Numbered from the stretch's first letter, positions 40,011-49,503 are shown. The stretch: 64,000 bases of DNA from Halosaccharopolyspora lacisalsi (GCF_014137975.1 NZ_JACGWZ010000006.1:1-64000); one strand, 5' to 3'. Numbers and translations: made by a program. Notes: a model not told the origin generated them from the letters alone.

Positions 40011-40361
40011 ATGGCGCAGAAGGTCACGGTCAGCCTTGTCGATGACTTGGACGGCGGGCAGGCCGACGAAACAGTCGACTTCGCGTTGGACGGTGTGTCG
40101 TACCAGATCGACCTTTCCAACGAGAATGCCACCGAGTTGCGGGAGGCGTTGAGCAGCTTCCTGTCCAGCGCTCGCCGCGCGGGTGGTCGTAAGAAGCCGG
40201 GGCCGAAGGCGGGATCTTCCCGCAGCACCAGCGGCCCCACCAGCGCGGACCGCGAGCAGAACCAGGCGATCCGGGAATGGGCGCGGAAGCGGGGGCTGAA
40301 GGTTTCCGACCGTGGCCGTATCCCCGCCGACATCGTGGACCAGTATCACAAGGCCCACTGA
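40011..40361 (+). CDS. lsr2: Nucleoid-associated xenogeneic silencer Lsr2
   Basis: A 116-aa H-NS-like protein that coats AT-rich, often horizontally acquired DNA and bridges it. The N-terminal dimerisation domain ([16 protein letters not shown]...[15 protein letters not shown]) is followed by a basic linker ([14 protein letters not shown]). The C-terminal DNA-binding domain contains [23 protein letters not shown], with the RGR minor-groove clamp. ATG 40011 follows GGGGAGGA. Its own promoter lies after the lysS terminator. Confidence 0.95.
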   Translation: MAQKVTVSLVDDLDGGQADETVDFALDGVSYQIDLSNENATELREALSSFLSSARRAGGRKKPGPKAGSSRSTSGPTSADREQNQAIREWARKRGLKVSDRGRIPADIVDQYHKAH

Positions 40362-41352
40362 TGAAGTGGCGGCGCGCAGCGGGATGCGGCGCGCCGCCTT
40401 CGTGTCGGTTCGCCGAGTCGGCTCGACCGTCGAATGCGGTGGCGAGGTCGCCGCTGGACAGGTGTGCGCTGCTGATGCGGTGCGTGCCGTTCGGGCCCAC
40501 CGACGTCATCCACACGTACATCACCGACGAGGCGTTGCCGGTTGGTGAACTCGCTTCACGACGGGCCGGGCCGCATTCGAGGGTCCACCGGGTTTCGGCG
40601 GCTTTTCCGGCCTGATCGGGATGGACGCTGACGCAGATGTGGTCGACGTCGAGTTCCGCCGATCTCCTTCGGCGGCTCGGGTTCACCACGATGTCGTTAT
40701 CGGTGGGTAGGCCCGTCGGGAGGGGCGCCCCGGCCTCGTTCCGCACGATTCCGGCGAACGAGTTCTCGGTGTGGCGCCGTACTCCGGTGTTCACCGGCGA
40801 ATCGCACGATCGACATCGCCGGGGTCGCGTCCGAGTGTGGTGCGGATGGCATCACCGATCGTTTTTCCCCCGCTTCTCGTCGGTGACGAGCTCCCGGCGC
40901 GCGAGGTCGGACTTTCCGAGTGCGCGCGGTCGACCGGGGGTTGTCCTTCCCCCACCGTCCCGGTGGTTTTCGCTGAACACGGTGGGGTGATTCCCGAGAG
41001 CTGTTCGTAGAGTTGTTCGCGTCGGACTTTCGCCGAGCGGATGTCCGGCTTGCGAACGCCGGATCTTTTCCTGGTGGGGGGGTGGAGAGCGTTTCGGTCC
41101 CGGGTCTCCGCGCTTCGCACGGTCGGCGCGATGCGTTTCGGTGTGCCGTTGGTCTCGGTTTTCGCCCGTCGCATCGCCGAGCGCCCGGTCGAGCACGGGG
41201 TCGGTGCGTGGTTTTCGGTGCCGTGCCGCACACGACCGGTTCCGGAGTGAGCAGGCCCGGTGAGCAGTTCCACGACTCCGCCGTCCCCGCGGTGCTCGTC
41301 GTACGGCGGTGTGCGGTGACGGGCATGGACATCCCGTCCTGATCGGTTAGCC
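40362..41352. other. About 1 kb without a clear gene between lsr2 and the siderophore transporter
   Basis: No frame in this stretch has convincing start, length and composition together. The best candidate is a minus-strand reading frame from a GTG at 40794 to about 40370. It has high third-position GC and protein-like text (VDHICVSVHPDQAGKAAETRWTLECGP; GPNGTHRISSAHLSSGDLATA). It lacks a ribosome site and runs on through lsr2 without stopping. The rest is irregular in composition. A decayed gene is the simplest reading. Confidence 0.4.
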
Positions 41353-41386
41353 TTAGGTGGGCCTAACCTAAGTAGGGCTAACCTAA
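41353..41386. promoter_or_regulatory. Overlapping IdeR/DtxR iron boxes
   Basis: TTAGGTGGGCCTAACCTAA (41353-41371) matches the IdeR consensus TTAGGTTAGSCTAACCTAA at 17 of 19 positions. A second copy, CTAAGTAGGGCTAACCTAA (41368-41386), matches at 15 of 19 and overlaps it. The pair ends 33 bp before the fecCD start, so iron-loaded IdeR should repress this transporter. Confidence 0.9.
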
Positions 41387-41419
41387 GTCAGCGATCCCGT
41401 GCGGCCGAAGGAGTGGGAT

Positions 41420-42511
41420 GTGAGTCGCAGCGTCACCACGGGCAGCTCCCCCACCCCGGGGACCGACCGTGCCGCCGACCGTCCCGCAGACAGTCCCGGC
41501 GGGGTGCTCGCCTCCCGGCGTCGTAGACGTCTGTTCGGCCTCGGAGTCCTGCTCGCCCTGCTCGTCCTGAGCTGCCTGCTCAGCATTCTGATCGGTGCGA
41601 AGACCATCCCCGTCGGTGCGGTCTGGCAGTCGCTGGTGGCATCGACCGGCTCCGAGAACGACCTGATCGTGTGGCAGCTGCGGATTCCGCGCACGCTCGT
41701 GGGCGTGCTGGTCGGCTGTGCTCTCGGCCTGGCCGGTGGGTTGTTGCAGGGGCACACGCGCAACCCGATCGCCGATCCGGGGTTGCTCGGCATCACCCAG
41801 GGCGCCGGGCTGGCCGTCGTGCTGGCGGTGTACACGCTGGGAGTGACCAGCCTGTTCGGTTTCGTCTGGCTCGGCTTCCTCGGCGCCCTGCTCGGAGCGC
41901 TGGCCGTGTTCGCCATCGGTTCCGTCGGCAGGGGCGGGGCGACTCCGGTGACGCTGGCGCTGGCGGGGGCGGCGCTCAGCGCGCTGTTGCAGGCGATCAC
42001 CTCGGCGCTGGTGCTGCTGGACCGCCAGAGCCTGGACACCTACCGGTTCTGGAAGGTCGGCTCCGTCGCGATCACCGACGTCTCGGTGGTCTGGCAGGTG
42101 CTGCCGTTCCTGGCGATCGGTCTGGTGCTGGGCCTGGCCAACGCCTCCGGCCTCAACGCGCTGTCGCTGGGCGAGGACGTCGCCCGCTCGCTCGGCCACC
42201 ACGTGCGGTGGTCCCGCGGACTGGGCATCGCGGCCATCGCCGTGCTGGTGGGGGCCTCGGTCGCGGTGTGCGGTCCGATCAGCTTCGTCGGCCTCGTCGT
42301 GCCCCACGTGGCCCGCTTCATCACCGGTGCCGACCACCGGTGGTTGTTGCCGTTCAGCGCGCTGCTCGGCTCGTGCCTGGTGCTGCTGGCCGATATCGCG
42401 GGCAGGGTGGTGGCCCGGCCCTCGGAGATCCAGGTCGGGGTCATGCTGGCGATGGTCGGCGCGCCGTTCTTCATCGTGCTGGTGCGTCGGAGGAAGTTGG
42501 TGCGGCTGTGA
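41420..42511 (+). CDS. FecCD family iron-siderophore ABC permease (first subunit)
   Basis: A 363-aa permease with about ten membrane helices after a 40-residue polar N-terminus. BtuC/FecCD signatures are visible: LRIPRTLVGVLVGCALGLAGGLLQGHTRNPIADPGLLGI near residue 90 and GPISFVGLVVPHVAR near 285. GTG 41420 follows AAGGAG; an upstream GTG at 41399 lies before that ribosome site. It is the first gene of a three-gene importer under IdeR boxes; no substrate-binding protein gene is adjacent. Its stop overlaps the second permease start. Confidence 0.9.
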   Translation: MSRSVTTGSSPTPGTDRAADRPADSPGGVLASRRRRRLFGLGVLLALLVLSCLLSILIGAKTIPVGAVWQSLVASTGSENDLIVWQLRIPRTLVGVLVGCALGLAGGLLQGHTRNPIADPGLLGITQGAGLAVVLAVYTLGVTSLFGFVWLGFLGALLGALAVFAIGSVGRGGATPVTLALAGAALSALLQAITSALVLLDRQSLDTYRFWKVGSVAITDVSVVWQVLPFLAIGLVLGLANASGLNALSLGEDVARSLGHHVRWSRGLGIAAIAVLVGASVAVCGPISFVGLVVPHVARFITGADHRWLLPFSALLGSCLVLLADIAGRVVARPSEIQVGVMLAMVGAPFFIVLVRRRKLVRL

Positions 42512-43608
42512 CCGAGACCGTCGGCTCCACCCGCCGGGCTTCCGCGCCGAAGGTGCCCGGGCGGGCACCGTTGCGCCTCGGCCCCGTTTCGACGGTGTTG
42601 CGCCTGCGCCCGCTGCTGGTGCTGCTGGGGGTGCTGCTGGTGCTGGTGGCGGTGTTCGCCGTCAACATCGGCCTCGGCACGTACCCGATCAGCCCGGCCA
42701 GGGTGGTGACCGTGCTCTTCGGCGGCGGGGACCACTACGACCAGCTGGTCGTGTTCACGCTGCGGATGCCCCGGTCGTTGACGGGGCTGCTGGTGGGGGC
42801 CGCGCTCGGTCTGTCCGGCGCCATCATGCAGGCCATCGCCCGTAACCCGCTGGCCAGCCCGGACATTCTCGGAATCTCCGGGGGCGCGGGTGTGGCGGCC
42901 ACGGCCACGATCGTCTTCGGAGGTGGTTCCGGCCTGGGCGGGCTGCTCGCTGCGGCCGGGTTGCCGGTGGTGGCCCTGCTGGGAGGGGTGGGTACGGCGG
43001 TGGTGCTGTACCTGCTGGCCTATCGCGGTGGCATCGACTCGTTCCGGCTGGTGCTGGTCGGCGTGGGCATCAACGCGCTGGCCGCCAACGCCACCGTGTG
43101 GTTCATGACACTGGGTGGCGTCAACGACGCCGGCCGCGCCACGGTGTGGTTGACCGGGAGCCTCAACGCGCGCGGCTGGGAACACGTGGTGCCGGTGGCG
43201 GTCGCGCTGGCTGTGCTGGTGCCGGTGACGCTGATCGGCGCGCACGTGCTCGGCGCGTTGCAGTTCGACGACGACACGATGCGCGGGATCGGTGTGAACA
43301 CCATCGCCTCCCGCAGCGTCCTGCTGCTCGGGGCGGCGGTGCTGGCCTCGGTCGCCACGGCCGCGGCGGGCCCGATCGCCTTCGTCGCGCTGGCGACGCC
43401 GCAGATCGCCCTGCGGCTGGCCCGTGCCTCCCGGCCGCCGCTGGTGACCTCGATGGTGCTGGGGGCGGCGCTGGTCGTGGGGGCCGACGTGATCTCGCGA
43501 ACGGTCTTCGGCGACCTCGAACTCCCGGTCGGCATCGTCACCGCTGTGCTCGGTGCCCCCTACCTGATCTATCTGATCGTCCACCGGTATCGGGAGGTGC
43601 GCACTTGA
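42508..43608 (+). CDS. FecCD family iron-siderophore ABC permease (second subunit)
   Basis: A 366-aa paralogue of the preceding permease, with LRMPRSLTGLLVGAALGLSGAIMQAIARNPLASPDILGI and GPIAFVALATPQIALRL signatures. The two should form a heterodimeric channel. GTG 42508 overlaps the upstream stop (GTGA), and its own stop overlaps the TTG of the ATPase gene, giving strict translational coupling. The frame is open far upstream inside the first permease; that part is shadow. Confidence 0.9.
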   Translation: MTETVGSTRRASAPKVPGRAPLRLGPVSTVLRLRPLLVLLGVLLVLVAVFAVNIGLGTYPISPARVVTVLFGGGDHYDQLVVFTLRMPRSLTGLLVGAALGLSGAIMQAIARNPLASPDILGISGGAGVAATATIVFGGGSGLGGLLAAAGLPVVALLGGVGTAVVLYLLAYRGGIDSFRLVLVGVGINALAANATVWFMTLGGVNDAGRATVWLTGSLNARGWEHVVPVAVALAVLVPVTLIGAHVLGALQFDDDTMRGIGVNTIASRSVLLLGAAVLASVATAAAGPIAFVALATPQIALRLARASRPPLVTSMVLGAALVVGADVISRTVFGDLELPVGIVTAVLGAPYLIYLIVHRYREVRT

Positions 43609-44489
43609 CCGAGACGACCGAGAGGGCCGAGGCGGCGATGTCGGACACCGGCGCCGAGCGGGCCTCGACGCGACTGCACGCCAGGGACCTGCGGCTGGCC
43701 TACGGGGAGCGGGTGGTCGTCGACGGGCTCGACATCGACGTCGTCGACGGCACCATCACCGGGGTGATCGGTCCGAACGGATGCGGCAAGTCGACCCTGC
43801 TGCGTGCGCTCGGCCGGCTGTTGCAGCCGAAGCAGGGGCAGGTGCTGCTCGACGGCAAGCGAATCCACAAGATGTCGACCAAGGAGGTCGCCCGGGTGCT
43901 CGGGCTGCTGCCGCAGTCTCCGGCCGCTCCGGAGGGGCTCAGCGTGGCCGACCTCGTGGCGCGGGGTCGGCATCCCCACCAGGCCTGGTACCGGCAGTGG
44001 TCCGGTGGGGACGAGAACGCGGTGGCCGAGGCGCTGGAGATGACGGGCATCCTGGACCTGGCCGAGCGGGGGGTCGACGAGCTCTCCGGCGGACAGCGTC
44101 AGCGGGCGTGGCTGTCGATGGCGCTGGCCCAGGGCACCGACCTGCTGCTGCTGGACGAGCCGACCACCTACCTGGACCTGTCGCACCAGGTGGACGTGCT
44201 CGACCTCATCGGGCGGCTGCACGACGACAGCGGCCGCACGGTGGTCATGGTGCTGCACGACCTCAACCTCGCCGCGCGCTACGCCGACCGGCTGGTGGCG
44301 ATGAAGGACGGGGCGGTCGTGGCCGAGGGGTTGCCGCACGAGGTGCTCACCGAGTCGCTGCTGGCGGAGGTCTTCGACCTCAAGGCCAGGGTGATCGACG
44401 ACCCGGTGACCGGCACCCCGATGGTCGTTCCCGTGGGGGGGCGCCGTGCGAGTTCGCCTGACAAGGGGCATACTCACCCATTCGGGTGA
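43605..44489 (+). CDS. Iron-siderophore ABC transporter ATP-binding protein (FecE-like)
   Basis: A 294-aa ATPase energising the two permeases. Walker A GPNGCGKST is near residue 57, the signature LSGGQRQRAW near 161, Walker B LLLLDEPTTYLDL near 182, and the switch histidine is in VMVLHDLNLAARY. TTG 43605, seven bases after GGGAGG and overlapping the previous stop, is the likely start; ATG 43638 would shorten it by 11 residues. Confidence 0.9.
   Translation: MTETTERAEAAMSDTGAERASTRLHARDLRLAYGERVVVDGLDIDVVDGTITGVIGPNGCGKSTLLRALGRLLQPKQGQVLLDGKRIHKMSTKEVARVLGLLPQSPAAPEGLSVADLVARGRHPHQAWYRQWSGGDENAVAEALEMTGILDLAERGVDELSGGQRQRAWLSMALAQGTDLLLLDEPTTYLDLSHQVDVLDLIGRLHDDSGRTVVMVLHDLNLAARYADRLVAMKDGAVVAEGLPHEVLTESLLAEVFDLKARVIDDPVTGTPMVVPVGGRRASSPDKGHTHPFG
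44474..44489. promoter_or_regulatory. Perfect TCACCC-ATTC-GGGTGA palindrome at the fecE stop
   Basis: Six-base arms around four bases, overlapping the stop codon of the ATPase gene and 268 bp before clpC. It may be a weak 3' hairpin or an operator. Related half-matched copies occur at 8.6 and 32.3 kb. Confidence 0.3.
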
Positions 44490-44516
44490 AGAAATCCGGG
44501 GGCGAGCTCTGCGGGT

Positions 44517-44533
44517 GTTCGCGGTGAGCGGAC
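44517..44533. promoter_or_regulatory. Candidate ClgR box upstream of clpC
   Basis: GTTCGC-GGTGA-GCGGAC has the CGC-N5-GCG core of ClgR operators, which activate clp genes in actinobacteria, but it deviates at flanking consensus positions. It lies about 225 bp before the clpC start. No clgR gene is in the window. Confidence 0.35.
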
Positions 44534-44756
44534 AATCCGCGCCGCGGTGCCCGTGACGGGAATTTCAGCAGCTCAGCGGCTTGTTGGTCACGGTGTCGGT
44601 ACAAGTATGTGAACAGCGGACTGCGAGCCGGAAAGGCCCTGCGCGGGCCGGAACTACTACAGTGGTCTTTCAAGAGTGCTGAACCAGGGCTCGGCTCGAA
44701 CGAACGGGAGTCGTGATCCGGTAGGAGACCGCCGGCGCAGCAGTCAGGGAGTGCGA

Positions 44757-47327
44757 ATGTTCGAGAGGTTCACCGACCGCGCGAGGCGGGTGGTCGTCCT
44801 GGCACAGGAAGAAGCCAGGATGCTCAACCACAACTACATCGGCACCGAACACATTCTTTTGGGTCTGATCCATGAGGGTGAGGGTGTCGCCGCCAAGGCG
44901 CTGGAGTCACTGGGTATCGCCCTGGAGGGTGTACGTCAGCAGGTCGAGGAGATCATCGGCCAGGGCCAGCAGGCACCGAGCGGTCACATTCCGTTCACCC
45001 CGCGGGCCAAGAAGGTGCTGGAGCTGTCGCTGCGCGAAGCGCTGCAGCTCGGCCACAACTACATCGGCACCGAACACATCCTGCTCGGCCTGATCCGCGA
45101 GGGCGAGGGCGTCGCCGCACAGGTGCTCGTCAAGCTCGGTGCGGACCTCAACCGCGTGCGTCAGCAGGTGCTGCAGCTGCTGTCGGGCTACCAGGGCAAG
45201 GAGCCGGCCGAGGCCGGCGGCCGGAGTGAGGGCACCCCGTCCTCCTCGCTGGTGCTCGACCAGTTCGGCCGCAACCTGACCCAGGCCGCGCGCGAGTCCA
45301 AGCTGGACCCGGTCATCGGCCGGGACCAAGAAGTCGAGCGCATCATGCAGGTGCTCTCGCGTCGTACCAAGAACAACCCCGTGCTCATCGGCGAGGCCGG
45401 TGTCGGCAAGACCGCCGTCGTGGAGGGGCTGGCTCAACGAGTGGTCAAGGGCGAAGTGCCCGAGACGCTCAAGGAGAAGCAGCTCTACACCCTCGACCTC
45501 GGGTCGTTGGTGGCCGGCTCCCGGTACCGGGGTGACTTCGAGGAGCGCCTGAAGAAGGTGCTCAAGGAAATCAAGACCCGCGGCGACATCATCCTGTTCA
45601 TCGACGAGATTCACACTCTCGTCGGAGCCGGAGCGGCCGAAGGCGCCATAGACGCCGCGAGCATCCTCAAGCCGATGCTGGCCCGTGGTGAACTGCAGAC
45701 CATCGGTGCCACCACGCTGGAGGAGTACCGCAAGAACGTCGAGAAGGACGCGGCGCTGGAGCGTCGCTTCCAGCCGATCCAGGTGGGCGAGCCCTCGCTG
45801 GACCACGCCGTGGAGATCCTCAAGGGCCTGCGGGACCGCTACGAGGCGCACCACCGCGTGTCCATCACGGACTCGGCGCTGTCGGCGGCTGCCAGCCTGG
45901 CCGACCGCTACATCAACGACCGCTACCTGCCGGACAAGGCGATCGACCTGCTCGACGAGGCGGGCGCGCGGATGCGCATCCGCCGGATGACGGCTCCGCC
46001 GGACCTGCGCGAGTTCGACGAGAAGATCGCGAACGTGCGCCGGGACAAGGAGTCCGCCATCGACGGGCAGGACTTCGAAGGGGCCGCGCGCCTGCGGGAC
46101 GAGGAGAAGCAGCTCCTCACCCAGAAGGAGGAGCGCGAGACCCAGTGGAAGGCCGGTGACCTCGACGTCGTCACCGAGGTCGACGAGGAGCAGATCGCCG
46201 AGGTACTGGCGAACTGGACCGGCATCCCGGTCTTCCGGCTCACCGAGGAGGAGACCACCCGCCTGCTGCGGATGGAGGACGAGCTGCACAAGCGGGTCAT
46301 CGGCCAGGAGGACGCGGTCAAGGCCGTGTCCAAGGCGATCCGCCGCACTCGTGCCGGCCTGAAGGACCCGAAGCGTCCGTCCGGGTCGTTCATCTTCGCC
46401 GGGCCCTCCGGTGTCGGCAAGACCGAGCTGTCCAAGTCGCTGGCGCAGTTCCTGTTCGGCGACGACGACGCGCTCATCCAGATCGACATGGGTGAGTTCC
46501 ACGACCGCTACACCGCCTCGCGGCTGTTCGGCGCCCCTCCGGGCTACGTCGGCTACGAGGAGGGCGGTCAGCTCACCGAGAAGGTGCGCCGCAAGCCGTT
46601 CTCGGTGGTGCTGTTCGACGAGATCGAGAAGGCTCACCAGGAGATCTACAACACGCTGTTGCAGGTCCTGGAGGACGGCCGCCTGACCGACGGTCAGGGC
46701 CGGGTCGTCGACTTCAAGAACACGGTGCTGATCTTCACCTCGAACCTCGGCACGGGCGACATCTCCAAGACCGTGAACCTGGGCTTCACCTCGGGCTCCG
46801 AGGCCGACTCGAACTACGAGCGGATGAAGGCCAAGGTCAACGAGGAGATGAAGAAGCACTTCCGTCCGGAGTTCCTCAACAGGATCGACGACGTGATCGT
46901 GTTCCACCAGCTCACTCAGGAGGAGATCCTGAGCATGGTGGACCTGCTGATCGGCAGGGTGGAGACGGCGCTCAAGGGCCAGGACATGTCCATCGAGCTG
47001 ACGGACAAGGCCAAGCGGCTGCTGGCCAAGCGCGGCTTCGACCCGGTGCTGGGCGCCCGGCCGCTGCGCCGCACGATCCAGCGCGAGCTCGAGGACAAGC
47101 TCTCCGAGAAGATCCTGTTCGGCGAGGTCGAGGCCGGTCAGCTCGTCCTCGTCGACGTCGAGGACTGGGACGATGAAGGCCCGGACGACAAGGCTCACTT
47201 CGTCTTCCGCGGCGAGAGCAAGCCGTCCGCGGTGGTTCCGGACACCCCGCCGGTCGACATGGCCGGCCCCGGTGGTTCGACCCAGTCCGGCTCGGACGAA
47301 CCCCAGGAGGGCAACCCGGAGGAGTGA
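44757..47327 (+). CDS. clpC: ATP-dependent Clp protease ATPase subunit ClpC
   Basis: An 856-aa Hsp100 unfoldase that feeds substrates to ClpP. Two Clp-N repeats (residues about 1-145, with GTEHILLGL repeated) precede the first AAA+ module (Walker A GEAGVGKT near 215). A UVR/coiled-coil middle domain (about 420-470) follows, then the second module (Walker A GPSGVGKT near 554, DEIEKAH) and the C-terminal D2-small domain. ATG 44757 ([10 protein letters not shown]) is the conserved start; a longer frame from 44676 adds non-conserved sequence. A hairpin terminator follows. Confidence 0.95.
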   Translation: MFERFTDRARRVVVLAQEEARMLNHNYIGTEHILLGLIHEGEGVAAKALESLGIALEGVRQQVEEIIGQGQQAPSGHIPFTPRAKKVLELSLREALQLGHNYIGTEHILLGLIREGEGVAAQVLVKLGADLNRVRQQVLQLLSGYQGKEPAEAGGRSEGTPSSSLVLDQFGRNLTQAARESKLDPVIGRDQEVERIMQVLSRRTKNNPVLIGEAGVGKTAVVEGLAQRVVKGEVPETLKEKQLYTLDLGSLVAGSRYRGDFEERLKKVLKEIKTRGDIILFIDEIHTLVGAGAAEGAIDAASILKPMLARGELQTIGATTLEEYRKNVEKDAALERRFQPIQVGEPSLDHAVEILKGLRDRYEAHHRVSITDSALSAAASLADRYINDRYLPDKAIDLLDEAGARMRIRRMTAPPDLREFDEKIANVRRDKESAIDGQDFEGAARLRDEEKQLLTQKEERETQWKAGDLDVVTEVDEEQIAEVLANWTGIPVFRLTEEETTRLLRMEDELHKRVIGQEDAVKAVSKAIRRTRAGLKDPKRPSGSFIFAGPSGVGKTELSKSLAQFLFGDDDALIQIDMGEFHDRYTASRLFGAPPGYVGYEEGGQLTEKVRRKPFSVVLFDEIEKAHQEIYNTLLQVLEDGRLTDGQGRVVDFKNTVLIFTSNLGTGDISKTVNLGFTSGSEADSNYERMKAKVNEEMKKHFRPEFLNRIDDVIVFHQLTQEEILSMVDLLIGRVETALKGQDMSIELTDKAKRLLAKRGFDPVLGARPLRRTIQRELEDKLSEKILFGEVEAGQLVLVDVEDWDDEGPDDKAHFVFRGESKPSAVVPDTPPVDMAGPGGSTQSGSDEPQEGNPEE

Positions 47328-47358
47328 CTCTCCCCCCGGTAGTCCCGTCCTCGTGACA

Positions 47359-47390
47359 GTGGCCCCCACGCCTTCGGGTGTGGGGGCCAC
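47359..47390 (+). terminator. Hairpin terminator after clpC
   Basis: GTGGCCCCCACGCC (47359-47372) pairs with GGTGTGGGGGCCAC (47377-47390) apart from one wobble, with a TTCG tetraloop. It is a very stable structure 31 bp past the clpC stop. Confidence 0.8.
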
Positions 47391-47489
47391 GTCCGTACTG
47401 TTTCCCGGCTTCGCGCGAAACCGGGAAAATCACTGCTGCCGGGTGTCGCCCGATGCGGTTGGGGGCGGTGCCGGCGCCCCGGCGCGCGC

Positions 47490-48005
47490 TCAGCAGTTGA
47501 ACACCGACCAGCAGATGTCGTTCCGCAACCGCTGGTCGTCAAGTACGAGCTCGCGAATCGTCTCCGGGAGCTGGTCACGCTGCCACTGGCACTCGAGTCG
47601 CCCCGCCGCCCCGCCCTCGTCTTCCGGCGCGGCAGCACGTGCGGCCTTGATCGCATAGGCGGCCGCACCGAGTTCGTGCGCGGCGACGTGCGCGACGGCC
47701 CCGGCCTGGCCAGCAGCGTACGCGGCATGCCGTGCTGCCCCACGGAGGTCTCTGGCCGCGCCCATCGCATGGCCGCCCGCCGCGCGAGCCTGCATCATCT
47801 CGACCTCGCCACGCACCCAGGCGCGGGCTTGCTCGATCGCCTGGCGCGGTCGTGGGTCCTCAGGCTGAGTCGACTCGAAGAGGTCAAGGACGTGCTCCGC
47901 GCACGATGCCGCCCAAAGAGCGAGGAGATGGTGATCCGAATCGGTGAGGGTCCCACCGCGGCGGATCGTCACGAAGCGAGGATCCCGGACCTTCGGGAGG
48001 ATCAT
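47490..48005 (-). CDS. Imm-5-like putative immunity protein
   Basis: A 171-aa helical, alanine-rich protein. It begins ILPKVRDPRFVTIRRGGTLTDSDHHLLALWA and ends LPETIRELVLDDQRLRNDICWSVFNC, a pattern I recognise as the Imm-5-like putative immunity protein family of actinobacteria (older annotations call some of them exonuclease SbcC in error). ATG 48005 follows AAGGAG at good spacing. No polymorphic toxin gene lies beside it in this window, so it is an orphan immunity or simply a misnamed housekeeping family. Confidence 0.65.
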   Translation of the reverse strand: MILPKVRDPRFVTIRRGGTLTDSDHHLLALWAASCAEHVLDLFESTQPEDPRPRQAIEQARAWVRGEVEMMQARAAGGHAMGAARDLRGAARHAAYAAGQAGAVAHVAAHELGAAAYAIKAARAAAPEDEGGAAGRLECQWQRDQLPETIRELVLDDQRLRNDICWSVFNC

Positions 48006-48240
48006 GGTGGGCACTCCTTCTGCTTGCATCCGCCCAACGCCCAGGGGCGCGCACGCGCGACCGGGCACGCCCCCAAGCCCAAAACATGCCTACCCGACAA
48101 GAGAAGTGCTGGCTCGGGAGGACCACGTAGCAGATGCTCGGCACGAGCCGCGAGCCGTCTCGACAGGCGGATCCCTTCCGTACGTGCGGCCGGGATTCGG
48201 CACTGACCGGGGTTGCCGACCCCGGGTGCGCCCCGACTCC

Positions 48241-48927
48241 CTACGCGGGGTACTCGTCGCGCTTGCGCGGCCAGTCGGAGAAGTCCTCGCCGCGGCCCCT
48301 GGGGGCCCGGTCCAGCAGCTGCCAGGTCGCGTTCAATGCTTCGGTGCCGCGATCGTAGGTCGAGTAGGTGTGATACACGACCCCGTCCTCCAGCGCGAAG
48401 CAGCTCAGCGCCATCAGCTCCATCACGTCGAGCATGTCGCCGCTGCCCGACCCGTAGTCCCGGCGCGACGTCGGCACGTGCATGTACTCGAAGAAGTCGG
48501 CGTCGAAGTCGCTGCCGCCGGAGGACACCCACTCGACGTCCCAGCCCATCCGCTGCTTGTACGCGGTGAGCACCGGCAGCGGCGAGCGCGAGGAGAGCAG
48601 GAACGTCACGTCCCGACGGGCCAGGTGCGGCACCGCGCCGATCAGGTTGTCCGTTTCGAAGGTGCAGCCCGGGCAGCCCTCCGGGGTGTTCGGCCCGTGC
48701 ATGAAGTGTCGCACGATCAGCTGTGAGCGTCCGTCGAACAGTTCGGCGAGCGTGCGCCGGCCGACCGTGGTATCGAAGCGGTACTGCTTGTCGACCGGTA
48801 CCCAGGGCAGCTCCTGCCGCTTGAGGGCCAGCTCGGTGGCCTGTCGGCTCAGCTCCTTCTCTCGTGCCAGCTGCTGCTCGTAGGCGGCTCGCCACTGTTC
48901 GCGCGTTCCGACCGCGTGCGTCGTCAT
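48241..48927 (-). CDS. DUF899 thioredoxin-like protein
   Basis: A 228-aa protein of the DUF899 family. REQWRAAYEQQLAREKELSRQ and RQELPWVPVDKQYRFDT are at the N-terminus. In the middle, SQLIVRHFMHGP...EGCPGCTFETDNLIG contains a CPGC redox-like motif, and FEYMHVPTSRRDYGSG... follows. A thioredoxin-like fold is expected; the substrate is unknown. ATG 48927 is chosen because GGGAGGA precedes it; a longer frame to 48990 overlaps the small gene upstream. Confidence 0.8.
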   Translation of the reverse strand: MTTHAVGTREQWRAAYEQQLAREKELSRQATELALKRQELPWVPVDKQYRFDTTVGRRTLAELFDGRSQLIVRHFMHGPNTPEGCPGCTFETDNLIGAVPHLARRDVTFLLSSRSPLPVLTAYKQRMGWDVEWVSSGGSDFDADFFEYMHVPTSRRDYGSGSGDMLDVMELMALSCFALEDGVVYHTYSTYDRGTEALNATWQLLDRAPRGRGEDFSDWPRKRDEYPA

Positions 48928-48986
48928 CGTGTCCTCCCGGTGGTACGGACGGGGCCACCGGGGCAGACTCCCGCCGGCGCCGAAAC

Positions 48987-49151
48987 TCATCGGCCGGGCT
49001 CCACCTTGGGGGTCCAGTCGAGCGGCGTGGTGTTCGACGGCTGATGCGTGATCTTCGTGTCGTCGGGCGCTGAGCGCCGGGACGGTCTCCCGTTGGCGTG
49101 GTCAACACCGGCGCTGCGGCTGCTCTTGAACCATCCGGGGGCGTAGTTCAT
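48987..49151 (-). CDS. Small DUF397-like protein, probably degenerate
   Basis: A 54-aa open frame (MNYAPGWFKSSRSAG...) whose GWFKSSRSAG start is the hallmark of DUF397 proteins. These are the small partners of DUF5753/Scr1-type helix-turn-helix regulators in streptomycete-like bacteria. The usual CVEVA and VRDSKDP segments that should follow are absent, so it looks frame-damaged or diverged. It lies just after the truncated DUF5753 fragment in the usual pair order. Confidence 0.5.
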   Translation of the reverse strand: MNYAPGWFKSSRSAGVDHANGRPSRRSAPDDTKITHQPSNTTPLDWTPKVEPGR

Positions 49152-49173
49152 GAGTGCAGCCCCTCCAGCTTGC

Positions 49174-49503
49174 TCAGGAGGAGGTCGGTGGACTCCTGCG
49201 GGATGAGGGAGGGGGCAGCTCTCGCTCGCGATCCAACGCGCGGAACATGGGTCCAGCTTCCTTCTCCTGGTCGTGGTAGGTCGATGGTCCGTAGGTGACC
49301 GGTGAGAAAGCGATACGAGGCGCGGCGTCGCCGAGGTCGAGCGTGCTCAGACTGCCGCCGAGAATCGGGTTGTTCGGTACGTCGCGTCGGAGGGCTTGCA
49401 CCGTCAGATTCGGTCGCTCGGCGAGCTGGAGCAGGTGGAGGATTTGACCGCGCGTGATCGCGGTGTCACCGACGAGCTGGTCGAGGCGATCAACACCGTC
49501 CAC
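49174..49503 (-). pseudogene. 5'-truncated DUF5753 (Scr1-type) regulator fragment
   Basis: About 109 codons reading LDQLVGDTAITRGQILHLLQLAERPNLTVQALRRD and ending FSPVTYGPSTYHDQEKEAGPMFRALDRE. This matches the C-terminal ligand-like DUF5753 domain of actinobacterial helix-turn-helix regulators. The N-terminal DNA-binding half is missing: upstream in this frame there is only the 3' edge of the DedA gene and an in-frame stop at about 49567. The end also drifts into low-complexity sequence. With the adjacent DUF397-like frame it forms the wreck of a regulator pair. Confidence 0.6.

Noticed and set aside
40637-41342. Several 60-210 codon frames on both strands of the lsr2-fecCD gap
   Set aside because: Arg/Pro/Ser/Thr-rich text, no ribosome sites, no recognisable motif; only the minus-strand frame near 40.4-40.8 kb was kept as a weak candidate.
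41671-42507. Upstream extension of the second siderophore permease, giving a 645-aa protein
   Set aside because: The extra part overlaps the first permease in another frame and has no membrane segments; the GTG at 42508 with stop overlap is the real start.
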